Assembly (NCBI RefSeq): GCF_000377665.1
Contig: NZ_KB898652.1
Coordinates: 62,001-126,000 of the forward strand
DNA length: 64,000 bases
From: Vreelandella zhanjiangensis DSM 21076
Lineage (GTDB): Bacteria > Pseudomonadota > Gammaproteobacteria > Pseudomonadales > Halomonadaceae
Direction of reading: 5' to 3'
The notes beneath the pieces were generated by a model, which saw only the letters and a list, made by a program, of their open reading frames with translations, was not told the origin of the DNA and searched no databases. Positions 36,147 to 44,382 of this stretch are shown piece after piece; within the stretch, counting starts at the first letter, position 1; each line of letters begins with the position of its first letter. The position numbers were made by a program, and so were the translations under genes.

Positions 36147-38127
36147 GGCACTGCTCGGCCCACTGCCGCACCTCGGGGTAGGCGCGCTGCTCGAACACGC
36201 CAAAGCCATCAAGGCTGCGCGCCTTGAGCGGTGTAAACACCGGCATACTCAGGCCGCACAAAAAATGGGCTAACCGCTGACTGTTGGGAGGCTGGCCTGT
36301 TTGCGCCGTATGGCGCTCGATAAAGGGCGCGGCGTAACGGTTGAAATCGGTGTTTTCCAGTGCCGGCAAAGGCGGCGCGGCGGGCAGTTGAACGCTATGC
36401 CCATAGCAGACCAAGCAGTGCCCGCACCGGCTATCTTCGTTGGCACTTAACGTGGTGTCGCCAAAGTGCTCGGCTAAACGCCGGGTCAGGCAGGTTTCGG
36501 ACTCAAACAGCGCCAGCATGGTCTGTAGCCGCTCGATCTCGCCCCGCTCTCGCGTTAAACACTCGTCATACAGCTGGCTCGCCAGCATCTCAAGGTTGAG
36601 TTCGGGTTGGCGGACGTCATATACGTCGGTCATCCGTTTGCCTTCCAGCGTCAGCCAGCCCTTATCCTGAAAGTACTCAAGGGCAGTGATCACACGGGCC
36701 CGCGTGGCATCGATGTGTTGCGCCTGGCCTGCCATGTGCAACCGTTCAAAGTCCACGCTTCCCCAAGTGCGGGCAATCGGAATGTTATCGACCAGCAGGC
36801 GCACAAAGGCTGCTCGCTCGCCCTGAAAGCGCGCGACTAGCGCCTCGGGATCAGTGTGATAACGCAGCCGGTACTCCGCCAGAAAGGCAAAGCGCGGTGC
36901 AATAATGCCGTGCATTTCCAGCCTTACGAGCAGGGTTTTAAGCGGTAGCAGGCGAATATTGGTATCACGCGACAGCACATTGAGCAGCACTTCCCACTGG
37001 CGTTCTGGCGTGGCGCCAGCGGCGGCGATCTCTTCAAGCAGGCGCACGATGCCCGCGTACTCCGGCGTATCACCGTAGACAAAGTTTTCCAGCACGCGCA
37101 GGCCATCCCGCCCTGCCATGGTTAAGCAGGTGGAAGGCAGGCCATCGCGCCCTGCCCGGCCTATTTCCTGGCTATAGTTCTCGATGGATTTGGGCAGATC
37201 AAAGTGCACGACGTTGCGGATATTGTCTTTATCGATGCCCATACCAAACGCGATGGTGGCCACAATGCACGGCGACTCCCCGCTCATGAACTGACGTTGA
37301 ATCTCATCCCGGCGGGCTGAATCAAGCCCGGCGTGATATGCCTGCGCGTTGATTCCCTGGGCAGCCAAGGCGCTGGCCACCTGTTCGGCGGTTTGCTGCA
37401 AGGTGACATAAATGATGCTGGGCGCTTCATTGCCCGGCTGCATTTGGGGCTTTAGCCAATCGATCAAATGCTGCTGGCGATTACCCATCACTGGGTGCAC
37501 CAGCAATTCAAGGTTGGGCCGGTAGAAGCCCGTGGTAATCACATTGTTGGGATTAATGGAGAATTTCTCGCCCATATCGGCAATAACCGCGGGCGTGGCC
37601 GTGGCGGTCAGCAGCAATACCTGAGGGATCGCAAACTCGCGCTGGTACTCTGGCAACTTAAGATAGTCGGGGCGAAAGTTATGCCCCCATTCAGACAAAC
37701 AGTGAGCTTCATCGACGACCAATAACGATATTTGAACCTGACGCAGAAAATTCCGGAAGCGCTCGTTCTTGAGGCGCTCCACCGAGATCATAAGGATTTT
37801 CAGCTCGCCGCTTCTGGCGCGCTCCATTACATCACGTACGGTATCGCGGTCCTGAGTGGAATCGACACTTGCCGCCGCCACGCCGTGGCGGGTTAAAAAG
37901 GCGAGCTGATCCTGCATCAACGCCAGCAGCGGCGACACTACCAGCGTCAAGTGCGGTAGATGCAGCGCGGGCAGTTGATAACACAGTGACTTCCCCGCAC
38001 CGGTCGCGAAGATAGCCGCCGTGGAGTGGCCCTCCAACACCCGGGAGACCACGGCCTGTTGGCCACCGCGAAAATCATCGAAACCGAATACTGATTGCAG
38101 CGTCTGTCGCGGAGAAGTGGAAGTCAT
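36127..38127 (-). CDS. recQ: RecQ-family ATP-dependent DNA helicase
   Basis: 3'-5' DNA helicase, 666 residues (E. coli RecQ 609). Walker A ATGAGKSLCYQLPA, the DEAH box VVDEAHCLSEWGHNFRPDY, SAT-like LLLTATATP and motif VI region QEIGRAGRDG are clear. Zinc-binding Cys near residue 560-580 (ETCLTRR and RCGHCLVCYGH) follow. I do not recognise a standard HRDC domain; the last 80 residues are different, so this may be a divergent RecQ paralogue. The gene tail overlaps the convergent phosphoesterase gene. Confidence 0.9.
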   Translation of the reverse strand: MTSTSPRQTLQSVFGFDDFRGGQQAVVSRVLEGHSTAAIFATGAGKSLCYQLPALHLPHLTLVVSPLLALMQDQLAFLTRHGVAAASVDSTQDRDTVRDVMERARSGELKILMISVERLKNERFRNFLRQVQISLLVVDEAHCLSEWGHNFRPDYLKLPEYQREFAIPQVLLLTATATPAVIADMGEKFSINPNNVITTGFYRPNLELLVHPVMGNRQQHLIDWLKPQMQPGNEAPSIIYVTLQQTAEQVASALAAQGINAQAYHAGLDSARRDEIQRQFMSGESPCIVATIAFGMGIDKDNIRNVVHFDLPKSIENYSQEIGRAGRDGLPSTCLTMAGRDGLRVLENFVYGDTPEYAGIVRLLEEIAAAGATPERQWEVLLNVLSRDTNIRLLPLKTLLVRLEMHGIIAPRFAFLAEYRLRYHTDPEALVARFQGERAAFVRLLVDNIPIARTWGSVDFERLHMAGQAQHIDATRARVITALEYFQDKGWLTLEGKRMTDVYDVRQPELNLEMLASQLYDECLTRERGEIERLQTMLALFESETCLTRRLAEHFGDTTLSANEDSRCGHCLVCYGHSVQLPAAPPLPALENTDFNRYAAPFIERHTAQTGQPPNSQRLAHFLCGLSMPVFTPLKARSLDGFGVFEQRAYPEVRQWAEQCLNPGAA

Positions 38128-38149
38128 GCGCCGTCCTAAAGTGGGGTTA

Positions 38150-38183
38150 CGTCCTGAACTAACACGCTACCGGTTTCAGGACG
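38150..38183. repeat. Inverted repeat between the MBL-fold gene and recQ
   Basis: CGTCCTGAA (38150-38158) and TTCAGGACG (38175-38183) form a perfect 9-bp stem. It lies between the MBL-fold stop and the recQ start. T residues follow only on the plus strand, so it is not a clear terminator for the minus-strand genes; an operator or mRNA structure is possible. Confidence 0.45.
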
Positions 38184-38223
38184 TTTTCACCAATCAAAGA
38201 CGTGATATGCCCTAGCGCTAAGG

Positions 38224-39132
38224 CTAGTCCCACTTCGCCCCCTTCAAGGCATCCAGGGGGATTTTCAGATAGCGCGTGCCGTTGGCTTCGGGCTCTGGCA
38301 AGCGCCCGCCCTGGGTATTGACCTGCAGCGCGTGAAGCATCAGTTTCGGCATGGGCAGTTCGCTATCGCGAGTTTGGCGCAGGGCAATGTAATCCGCGGC
38401 ACTGTTTCCCACCAAATGCGGATTGGTGTCGCGCTGTTCAGCCACGCTACTTTCCCATTTCGGCTCGCGGCCATCCGGCATATAGTCGTGGCCAGTAAAC
38501 AGACGGGTAGTCGCTGGCAGCGCAAGAATCGCCTGGATGGAGTTCCATAACGCCTGGGCATTGCCACCGGGAAAATCAGCCCGCGCGGTGCCAAAATCAG
38601 GCTGAAAAAGAGTGTCATGTACAAACGCCGCATCGCCTACTACATAGGTAATTGAAGCCAACGTATGGCCTGGGGAATGCAGCACCTTGGCGCTTAACTC
38701 CCCAATATTGAACGTATCGCCTGCCGCAAACAGCCTATCCCACTGGCGACCATCAGCGGGCATGTCCGGCCAGTGGTAAATCTCCTTCCACAGCGCCTGT
38801 ACTTTCGTAATGTGCTCGCCAATCGCGGTGGGTGCGCCAGTTTTGTCTTTCAGATACTGCGCGGCAGAGAAGTGATCCGCATGCGGATGGGTATCCAGAA
38901 TCCACTCCACATTAAGATCGTGCTTTGCCACATAGGCAAGCAGCTCATCGGCATGATGCGTGGCGGTGGCGCCAGACTTCTCGTCGAAATCCAGCACCGG
39001 GTCGATAATCGCGCATGCTCGCGAAACAGGGTCACTGACGATGTATTGAACGCTAAACGTACGCGGATCAAAAAAGCCTGCCACCACAGGCATCCCCTCA
39101 CCCGTACTCGCTGAACGCGCAAACGTCTTCAT
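38224..39132 (-). CDS. MBL-fold metallo-hydrolase, persulfide dioxygenase-like (ETHE1/Blh type)
   Basis: A 302-residue metallo-beta-lactamase-fold protein. I use the ATG at 39132, preceded by AGGAG; the frame runs to 39168. The metal motif DTHPHADHFSAA, the HSPGHT segment and VHDTLFQPDFGTARADFPGG are typical of the ETHE1/Blh branch that oxidises glutathione persulfide, though Blh-like members may have other roles. No rhodanese or sulfide:quinone reductase gene is adjacent. A 10-bp inverted repeat lies just upstream. Confidence 0.83.
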   Translation of the reverse strand: MKTFARSASTGEGMPVVAGFFDPRTFSVQYIVSDPVSRACAIIDPVLDFDEKSGATATHHADELLAYVAKHDLNVEWILDTHPHADHFSAAQYLKDKTGAPTAIGEHITKVQALWKEIYHWPDMPADGRQWDRLFAAGDTFNIGELSAKVLHSPGHTLASITYVVGDAAFVHDTLFQPDFGTARADFPGGNAQALWNSIQAILALPATTRLFTGHDYMPDGREPKWESSVAEQRDTNPHLVGNSAADYIALRQTRDSELPMPKLMLHALQVNTQGGRLPEPEANGTRYLKIPLDALKGAKWD

Positions 39133-39153
39133 GCTGTCTCCTGACGAACCAAA

Positions 39154-39182
39154 TAAGTGATAGCGCAATAGCCTATCACTTA
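39154..39182 (-). promoter_or_regulatory. Inverted repeat upstream of the MBL-fold gene
   Basis: TAAGTGATAG (39154-39163) and CTATCACTTA (39173-39182) form a perfect 10-bp inverted repeat with a nine-base spacer, 21 bases before the MBL-fold start. Its size and place suit an operator, for example for an ArsR/BigR-type sulfur sensor, but the regulator is not visible. Confidence 0.5.
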
Positions 39183-39315
39183 GTCCAACAGGGTTATAAC
39201 CATAGCCGCATAAAGAATATAAGGGCTATGAGATGATGGCTACTTGCATGAGTATTAGCAGGCACATAATGTGAGCAATATGCTTTCTTATCTTCGCCTC
39301 TGCTTTTTCTCGAAC

Positions 39316-39507
39316 TTAATAACGTTGCGGGATTGAGCCTTCGATAATGGTCGCACCGCAGCCGGCTTTATCCCCCACCCGTGCCACGGGCTGGCCCTCT
39401 AATTTAGAGGGCGAACCGGAGACGATTTCGGTGGTGCCGTGGCCAGGGATGGGGCAGCTGTGGAGGTCGCCTTTGCGTGCAACGGGTTTCAACGACAGGT
39501 TTCCCAT
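39316..39507 (-). CDS. Truncated PAAR-domain protein at the end of the immunity-PAAR array
   Basis: PAAR proteins sharpen the VgrG spike tip in type VI secretion. This copy (PAAR5) has the N-terminal half of the array PAARs (KPVARKGDLHSCPIPGHG, then EGQPVARVGDKAGCGATIIEG) but ends in SIPQRY, losing about the last 35 residues that the 87-residue copies carry (SSHSxxDG...KTDHGGEI). In the other copies the start ATG overlaps the preceding stop as ATGA; here that codon is TTG (39492), or translation starts from ATG 39507. It is probably a non-functional remnant marking the array edge. Confidence 0.7.
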   Translation of the reverse strand: MGNLSLKPVARKGDLHSCPIPGHGTTEIVSGSPSKLEGQPVARVGDKAGCGATIIEGSIPQRY

Positions 39508-40397
39508 TGGCCGTCGCGTTGGATGAAGTAGAGTCTTACGTTTGAGACTTGTTCATCACTTCCTGCGTGCCCAAATCGAATCGGCGCCGCTACCCCCTCA
39601 CGGGTAAGCCAAGCCACACGATTATCCGCTCCCAAATTCAATGTCATCGGCTCTTCTGGAAAAGGATCTAGCTGGAATAGGTTAGGATTATCAAAGAACA
39701 TCGTAAAGCTTGCTCGCTGGCGCACATAGGCTTCGGATTCTCCTGAAGCTAAAGCAAGCTCTTCAATCATGGTTTTCGAGCCATCTATGAGGGCGTCGTT
39801 ATCTTGTGCTTCGAATAGCGAGTATAACCGGTGATATTCACGAGCCAGGCTATCTCGAACAGCGTCGGTATCACTTAAAGCATCACCTTCTTCCCAGCAC
39901 CAAGTAGGCATTGGCTGACTATTGTTAAAAACAACTTCTAACGTGTCGTACTCTTCAAAGCGATTAAAAGTAATATTGCTTTGCATCGGCCGCAAGGGGG
40001 CTGAAGTATCTACAACAACCACTTCGGGTTCGGCATCATTGTGACCGGGCTTCATAATCACATCGAAAGCAGTATGGACTTCCGTGTTGGGATTTTGACC
40101 AGGTTCCCAATATAACAATGATACCTTCAACTCGCTGTCGGGCTCGTACTCCATGGGCCATGTATTTAGATTGATCGTATTTCTACCCTCTTTGACATAT
40201 TGGGAAATCGGTTGGCGAGTGTCCAAATGGCTAGGAGTGCCTGTAAAATTCAATAGAATATCGTGGATACGCATTGAACTAGGAACACCTTCTACAGCCC
40301 AGCGTACTCCAAACTCATACTCGGTTTCCTGTGCCAATAAGGGCACACTTGTCAGCGTTAGAGTGACAATCCAAAAGTAAGCTATCCATTTCTTCAT
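39489..40397 (-). CDS. Secreted putative T6SS immunity protein, family A (copy A3)
   Basis: A 302-residue protein with a signal peptide (MKKWIAYFWIVTLTLTSVPL, cleavage near LLAQ). The N-terminal part is beta-rich (FGVRWAVEGV, LLNFTGTPSHLDTR, KVSLLYWEPGQNPNTE); the C-terminal part has PTWCWEEGDALSDTD, a helical REYHRLYSLFEAQDND region, and ends GQWETCR. It is about as long as copies A1 and A2 and very similar to them. Its place before a PAAR gene and after effector genes suggests periplasmic immunity, but this copy has no adjacent effector. I know no described family with this sequence. Confidence 0.7.
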   Translation of the reverse strand: MKKWIAYFWIVTLTLTSVPLLAQETEYEFGVRWAVEGVPSSMRIHDILLNFTGTPSHLDTRQPISQYVKEGRNTINLNTWPMEYEPDSELKVSLLYWEPGQNPNTEVHTAFDVIMKPGHNDAEPEVVVVDTSAPLRPMQSNITFNRFEEYDTLEVVFNNSQPMPTWCWEEGDALSDTDAVRDSLAREYHRLYSLFEAQDNDALIDGSKTMIEELALASGESEAYVRQRASFTMFFDNPNLFQLDPFPEEPMTLNLGADNRVAWLTREGVAAPIRFGHAGSDEQVSNVRLYFIQRDGQWETCR

Positions 40398-40440
40398 GCT
40401 GTTTTACACCTCTCGCCACTCGATAAGCTGGTGCGATGCA

Positions 40441-40704
40441 TCAAGGCTCCACCTTGGCACTGCTTGAGGCGGTAATAATCTCACCGCCATGATCCGTCTT
40501 GCAGCCAAGGTACGCCGTGGGACGACCATCGTGATGGGAGTGGCTGGAGCCCTGAATGATGGTCGCGCCGCAGTCGGTTTTATCGCCCACCCGCGCCACG
40601 GGCTGGCACTCTACGTGAGAGGGCGAACCGGAGACGATTTCGGTGGTGCCGTGGCCGGGGATGGGGCAGCTATGGAGGTCGCCTTTGCGGGCTACGGGTT
40701 TCAT
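40441..40704 (-). CDS. PAAR-domain T6SS spike-tip protein (PAAR4)
   Basis: An 87-residue PAAR protein. KPVARKGDLHSCPIPGHG starts the domain; CGATIIQGSSHSHHDGRPT and GCKTDHGGEI carry His and Cys residues likely to bind the tip zinc. I use the ATG at 40704, which overlaps the stop of copy A2 as ATGA, as in other units, although an in-frame ATG lies at 40719. It is nearly identical to the PAARs at 41653, 43052 and 47409. Confidence 0.88.
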   Translation of the reverse strand: MKPVARKGDLHSCPIPGHGTTEIVSGSPSHVECQPVARVGDKTDCGATIIQGSSHSHHDGRPTAYLGCKTDHGGEIITASSSAKVEP

Positions 40705-41609
40705 CGGCAGATTTCCCATTGGCCGTCGCGTTTGATGAAGTAAAGCCTGACGTTCGATACGTCTTCATCGCTTGCTGCATGCCCAAACCGTATAGGAGCT
40801 GCTACCCCTTCACGTGTAAGCCAAGCTACTCGATTATCCGCTGCCAAGTTCAATATCATTGGCTCTTCAGGAAAAGGATCCAACTGGAAGAGGTTGGGAT
40901 TATCGAAAAACATGGTAAAGCTTGCACGTTGCCGCACGTAAGCCTCAGGTTCACCTGAAGCTACTGCAAGCTCTTCAATCATAGTGCTTGAAGCATTCAT
41001 TAAAGCATCATTATCTTGTGCTTCGAAAAGCGAATAGAGTCGGCGATACTCACGAGCCAGACTGTCACGTGTCGAGTCTGTATCGCCTAACGCGTCACCC
41101 TCTTCCCAGCACCACGTAGGCATAGGTTGGCGGTTATTGAAGCTAACTTCTAATATATCGTTGTCTTCATAGCGGTTAAAACTAATGTCATTTTGCAATG
41201 GCTGCAAAGGCGCCCCGGAATCTAAAGAGACAATCTCAGGTTCTGTATCCTCTTGGCCAGGCATCATCACTACTTCAAAGGCGGTGCTGGCTTCAGTGTT
41301 AGGATTTTGACCGGGCTCCCAATACAGCAGTGATACGCGTAGCTCATGATCAGCCTCATATTCAAGCGGCCATGTATATAACTTGACGGCATTCTCGCCA
41401 TTTTTAATGTATTGAGAAATTGGCAACCGTGTATCCAGGTGGCTCGGTGTACCAGAAAAATTAAGCATAATGTCTTGTGCGTCAATCGAAGATGCTAATC
41501 CATTAACGCTCCAGCGAACCCCGAAGTGATACTCGGTTTCCTGTGCCATGGATGGTGCACTGACTAGCGTCAGCGCGACGAGCCAACTGTAAGCTATCCA
41601 TTTCTTCAT
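40701..41609 (-). CDS. Secreted putative T6SS immunity protein, family A (copy A2)
   Basis: A 302-residue family-A protein from the ATG at 41609; the open frame to 41798 covers the upstream PAAR gene in another frame and is not real. Signal peptide MKKWIAYSWLVALTLVSAPS with cleavage near MAQ. The body matches copy A3: LLNFSGTPSHLDTRLPISQY, ALLYWEPGQNPNTEA-like segment, PTWCWEEGDALGDTD, and a GQWEICR end. It lies in an immunity-PAAR unit without an adjacent effector and is probably an orphan immunity protein. Confidence 0.7.
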   Translation of the reverse strand: MKKWIAYSWLVALTLVSAPSMAQETEYHFGVRWSVNGLASSIDAQDIMLNFSGTPSHLDTRLPISQYIKNGENAVKLYTWPLEYEADHELRVSLLYWEPGQNPNTEASTAFEVVMMPGQEDTEPEIVSLDSGAPLQPLQNDISFNRYEDNDILEVSFNNRQPMPTWCWEEGDALGDTDSTRDSLAREYRRLYSLFEAQDNDALMNASSTMIEELAVASGEPEAYVRQRASFTMFFDNPNLFQLDPFPEEPMILNLAADNRVAWLTREGVAAPIRFGHAASDEDVSNVRLYFIKRDGQWEICR

Positions 41610-41652
41610 TCTGTTGTATGCCTTTGGTAACTGTATAAGCGGCCACACTCCA

Positions 41653-41916
41653 TCAAGGCTCGACGTTGGCACTGCTTGAGGCGGAGATAATCTCACCACC
41701 ATGATCCGTCTTGCAGCCAAGATATGCCGTGGGGCGGCCATCGTGATGGGAGTGGCTGGAACATTCGATAATGGTCGCGCCGCAGCCGGTTTTATCACCT
41801 ACCCTCGCCACGGGCTGGCCCTCTACCTGAGAGGGCGAACCGGTAACAATTTCCGTGGTGCCGTGGCCGGGGATGGGGCAGCGGTGCAGGTCGCCTTTGC
41901 GAACAACGGGTTTCAT
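41653..41916 (-). CDS. PAAR-domain T6SS spike-tip protein (PAAR3)
   Basis: An 87-residue PAAR protein nearly identical to its siblings in this array; it differs at a few positions (KPVVRKGDLHRCPIPGHG, IIECSSHSHHDG). It starts at the ATG overlapping the stop of copy B2 as ATGA. The small set of differences between copies suggests recent duplication or gene conversion. Confidence 0.88.
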   Translation of the reverse strand: MKPVVRKGDLHRCPIPGHGTTEIVTGSPSQVEGQPVARVGDKTGCGATIIECSSHSHHDGRPTAYLGCKTDHGGEIISASSSANVEP

Positions 41917-43046
41917 GAATCAACATCCGCAATCCGCCAATCTCCCGAAGAGGTGCGATAAAACACCATTGGCATTACATCCTCTTCTTTATCTGGTTGG
42001 TTGGGATAGGCCCAATAAATAGGGCTAGGCACAATGCGCACTAAGCGACCCTCGCCCATAAACTCTAAACTATCCTCAGCCGGGGTATCAGCAAAATCCA
42101 AAGGCTGGAGACGGGGGCCGTCAGGCTCTTGGTGGATACCTACTAACTGTGAGCCGATAGGCATCGATTCAATATAATCTCTTGCGCTCTTTCCTCCTGC
42201 CATCAATAACCCAGCGCGCTCCCAGACAGGTTCAAATTCACGCACAATAGCGTCTGAATTACCTTCTTCAAATAGGCCGTGCAAGCGCTGATAGGCTTGA
42301 CGTAACTCATGGCGTAGCCGTGGGGTGTCTTGCAACGGCGTCGCATCATTAACCCAGTGAAAATCGGGAATGGTATCCAGTAAGCGGAAGCTCATATCGA
42401 CCCGTTCAGCTTCGAGCGATTGACCACTGCCGTTTAGCAATTGCGCTGGCGAGTTTACTTGAAACTCTCCACGGGTACGTAAGTGTTCACTCTGATGTAC
42501 CGTCTCGCCGATAACGTTGGCAGGGTTTTTGGGGAAATCTATCAACTCACCTGTCTCCATATCGTAGCGTAGTTGCAACGTATGAATTCCCTCCTTCGCT
42601 TGGGTCTGTGTGTTAATAGCCTCAATGGTGACGTTGACAAAGAAATTATCTTTAGGCCCCTGCATTAACTCGCCCGTTTCAGTATCCTGTAATAAATTCC
42701 CTGCTTCATCCTCAAGCAGCGGCGCATAAATAAAGGAAACGGTATTGGCACCTTCTGTTAAATTAACGCTAATGGGATATGAAATGGAGTAGTACTCTGT
42801 AGTGCTATGAGACTGTACATGCAAGTCATTAATTCTTAACGCCCACGCGGCACCTTGAGTGTGAATATTCACCCAGTACTGGCGATCAATTGGCTGCGCC
42901 ATGGCGCTGGTCGATAGGCTGACCAAGCAAGCGATGACGAGACAAACGAGGCCCCAAGTGCTGTATTTTCCAAATGAGGCGCCTACCACTAACCGACTAA
43001 CGACTCCTTTCAAGATATCTCTCCTTGTAACTCCATGGTTCCGCAT
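41913..43046 (-). CDS. Secreted putative T6SS immunity protein, family B (copy B2)
   Basis: A 377-residue protein with a hydrophobic signal segment near residue 35 (LVCLVIACLVSLSTSAMA) and mature start AQPIDRQYW. The N-terminal half is beta-rich (VNIHTQGAAWALRINDLHV, TEGANTVSFIYAP); the C-terminal half has LQDTPRLRHELRQAYQRLHG then LFEEGNSDAI and ends SGDWRIADVDS. It is a homologue of B1 and, through the LFE-x2-N-DA helical region, more distantly of family A. No effector lies directly upstream, so it looks like an orphan immunity gene. The first codons before the hydrophobic segment are uncertain. Confidence 0.68.
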   Translation of the reverse strand: MRNHGVTRRDILKGVVSRLVVGASFGKYSTWGLVCLVIACLVSLSTSAMAQPIDRQYWVNIHTQGAAWALRINDLHVQSHSTTEYYSISYPISVNLTEGANTVSFIYAPLLEDEAGNLLQDTETGELMQGPKDNFFVNVTIEAINTQTQAKEGIHTLQLRYDMETGELIDFPKNPANVIGETVHQSEHLRTRGEFQVNSPAQLLNGSGQSLEAERVDMSFRLLDTIPDFHWVNDATPLQDTPRLRHELRQAYQRLHGLFEEGNSDAIVREFEPVWERAGLLMAGGKSARDYIESMPIGSQLVGIHQEPDGPRLQPLDFADTPAEDSLEFMGEGRLVRIVPSPIYWAYPNQPDKEEDVMPMVFYRTSSGDWRIADVDS

Positions 43047-43051
43047 AAGCG

Positions 43052-43315
43052 CTACGGCTGAACCTTGGCACTGCTCGACGCCGTAATAATCTCGCCGCCG
43101 TGATCCGTTTTACAGCCCAGGTAGGCCGTAGGCTTTCCATCATGGTTGGAGTGGCTGGAACCTTCGATAATGGTCGCGCCGCAGCCGGTTTTATCACCCA
43201 CCCGCGCCACGAGCTGGCCCTCTACTGTAGAGGGCGAACCGGAGGCGATTTCCGTTGTGCCGTGGCCGGAGATGGGACAGCGATGGAGGTCGCCTTTGCG
43301 GGCTACGGGTTTCAT
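43052..43315 (-). CDS. PAAR-domain T6SS spike-tip protein (PAAR2)
   Basis: An 87-residue PAAR protein with KPVARKGDLHRCPISGHG, EGQLVARVGDKTGCGATI and GCKTDHGGEI. It starts at the ATG at 43315, overlapping the stop of copy B1 as ATGA; the open frame upstream to 43414 is a shadow inside B1. Copy B2 begins five bases after its stop. Confidence 0.88.
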   Translation of the reverse strand: MKPVARKGDLHRCPISGHGTTEIASGSPSTVEGQLVARVGDKTGCGATIIEGSSHSNHDGKPTAYLGCKTDHGGEIITASSSAKVQP

Positions 43316-44382
43316 GAGTCTACAGCAGCGATGCGCCACTCTCCTGCAGCGGTACGATAGAATACAATAGGCATTACATGACCCTCTTTGTTCGCCTGAT
43401 CGGGGTAAGACCAATTTAACGGACTAGGCAGGATACGCACTAAACGACCATCTCCCATGAACTCCAAGCTATCGTCTACGGCCTCATCAGCAAGTCTTAA
43501 TGTATTCAACCTCGGACCATCAGGTTTCTGGCTTATACCAACCAACTGTGAACCGATCGGCGCTGACTCTATATACTCTCTGGCACCCATACCTCCGGCC
43601 ATTAGAAGGCCAGCGCGGTCCCACACAGGTCCAAACTCACGCAAAATACCTTCGGTATCACCATCTTCGAATAACCGGTAAATTCTTCGATAAGCTTGAC
43701 GCAACTCATGACGTAGCAGCGGTGTATCTTGAAGCTCCGTCGTTTCACCCTTCCAAGTAAAATCGGGAATAGGGTCAGAAACGCGAAAATTCATATCTAC
43801 ACGTTCTGCTTCAACAATCTCTCCTGTGTCAACAACCAACAAGTCTGGTGAGTTTACATAAAACTGACCGTTGGTATGCAAATGCTCGGTATCATGAACG
43901 AGCCCATCGCTACCCATCGGTGTGTCGTAGCTTACTAGCTCACCGGTGTCCATGTCATAGCGGAGTAATAGAGTGTTAAGACGCTCTTTTTCACTAGTTT
44001 GTGTATTAATTGCTTCAATAGAGATATCGACCCAAAAATCTTCTTTTGGCCCTTGTTGATATTCTCCATTTTTAGGATCCTGCCCCTTTATAGGTGCAAA
44101 AATAAAGGAGACAGTATTTTGTCCCTCTTTCATGCTAGTACTTATTGGATATGAAAAACTTCTATGCCCAGTTCCGCCATTGGAATACACGACTAAATCA
44201 TTTACACGTAGACTCCAGGCAGACCCCTGTGTATGAATATTTATCCAATAATCTCTTTCAATTGGTTGAGCCATTACTGTCTCCTGCAATAACAAATAAA
44301 AGAGTAAAAAAAATAAGCATAACCTCTTAAAAAGGAATCCATTCTGGCTCTTTAGGGTCTGCTTCCCAGATAGTTTTTCCAT
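43312..44382 (-). CDS. Secreted putative T6SS immunity protein, family B (copy B1)
   Basis: A 356-residue family-B protein directly after effector 1, and therefore its likely cognate immunity protein. I use the ATG at 44382: it has an AGAGGAG ribosome site nine bases upstream and gives a signal peptide (hydrophobic RLCLFFLLFYLLLQ, cleavage near VMAQ). This start overlaps the effector 3' end by 56 bases. The mature part begins AQPIERDYWINIHTQ; the helical region reads LRHELRQAYRRIYRLFEDGD. It ends AGEWRIAAVDS. Periplasmic location implies that the effector acts there. Confidence 0.7.
   Translation of the reverse strand: MEKLSGKQTLKSQNGFLFKRLCLFFLLFYLLLQETVMAQPIERDYWINIHTQGSAWSLRVNDLVVYSNGGTGHRSFSYPISTSMKEGQNTVSFIFAPIKGQDPKNGEYQQGPKEDFWVDISIEAINTQTSEKERLNTLLLRYDMDTGELVSYDTPMGSDGLVHDTEHLHTNGQFYVNSPDLLVVDTGEIVEAERVDMNFRVSDPIPDFTWKGETTELQDTPLLRHELRQAYRRIYRLFEDGDTEGILREFGPVWDRAGLLMAGGMGAREYIESAPIGSQLVGISQKPDGPRLNTLRLADEAVDDSLEFMGDGRLVRILPSPLNWSYPDQANKEGHVMPIVFYRTAAGEWRIAAVDS

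Noticed and set aside
40489..40743. Recurrent ~85-codon plus-strand frames (also near 41701, 43100 and 47352)
   Set aside because: They recur only because they are antisense to the nearly identical PAAR copies.
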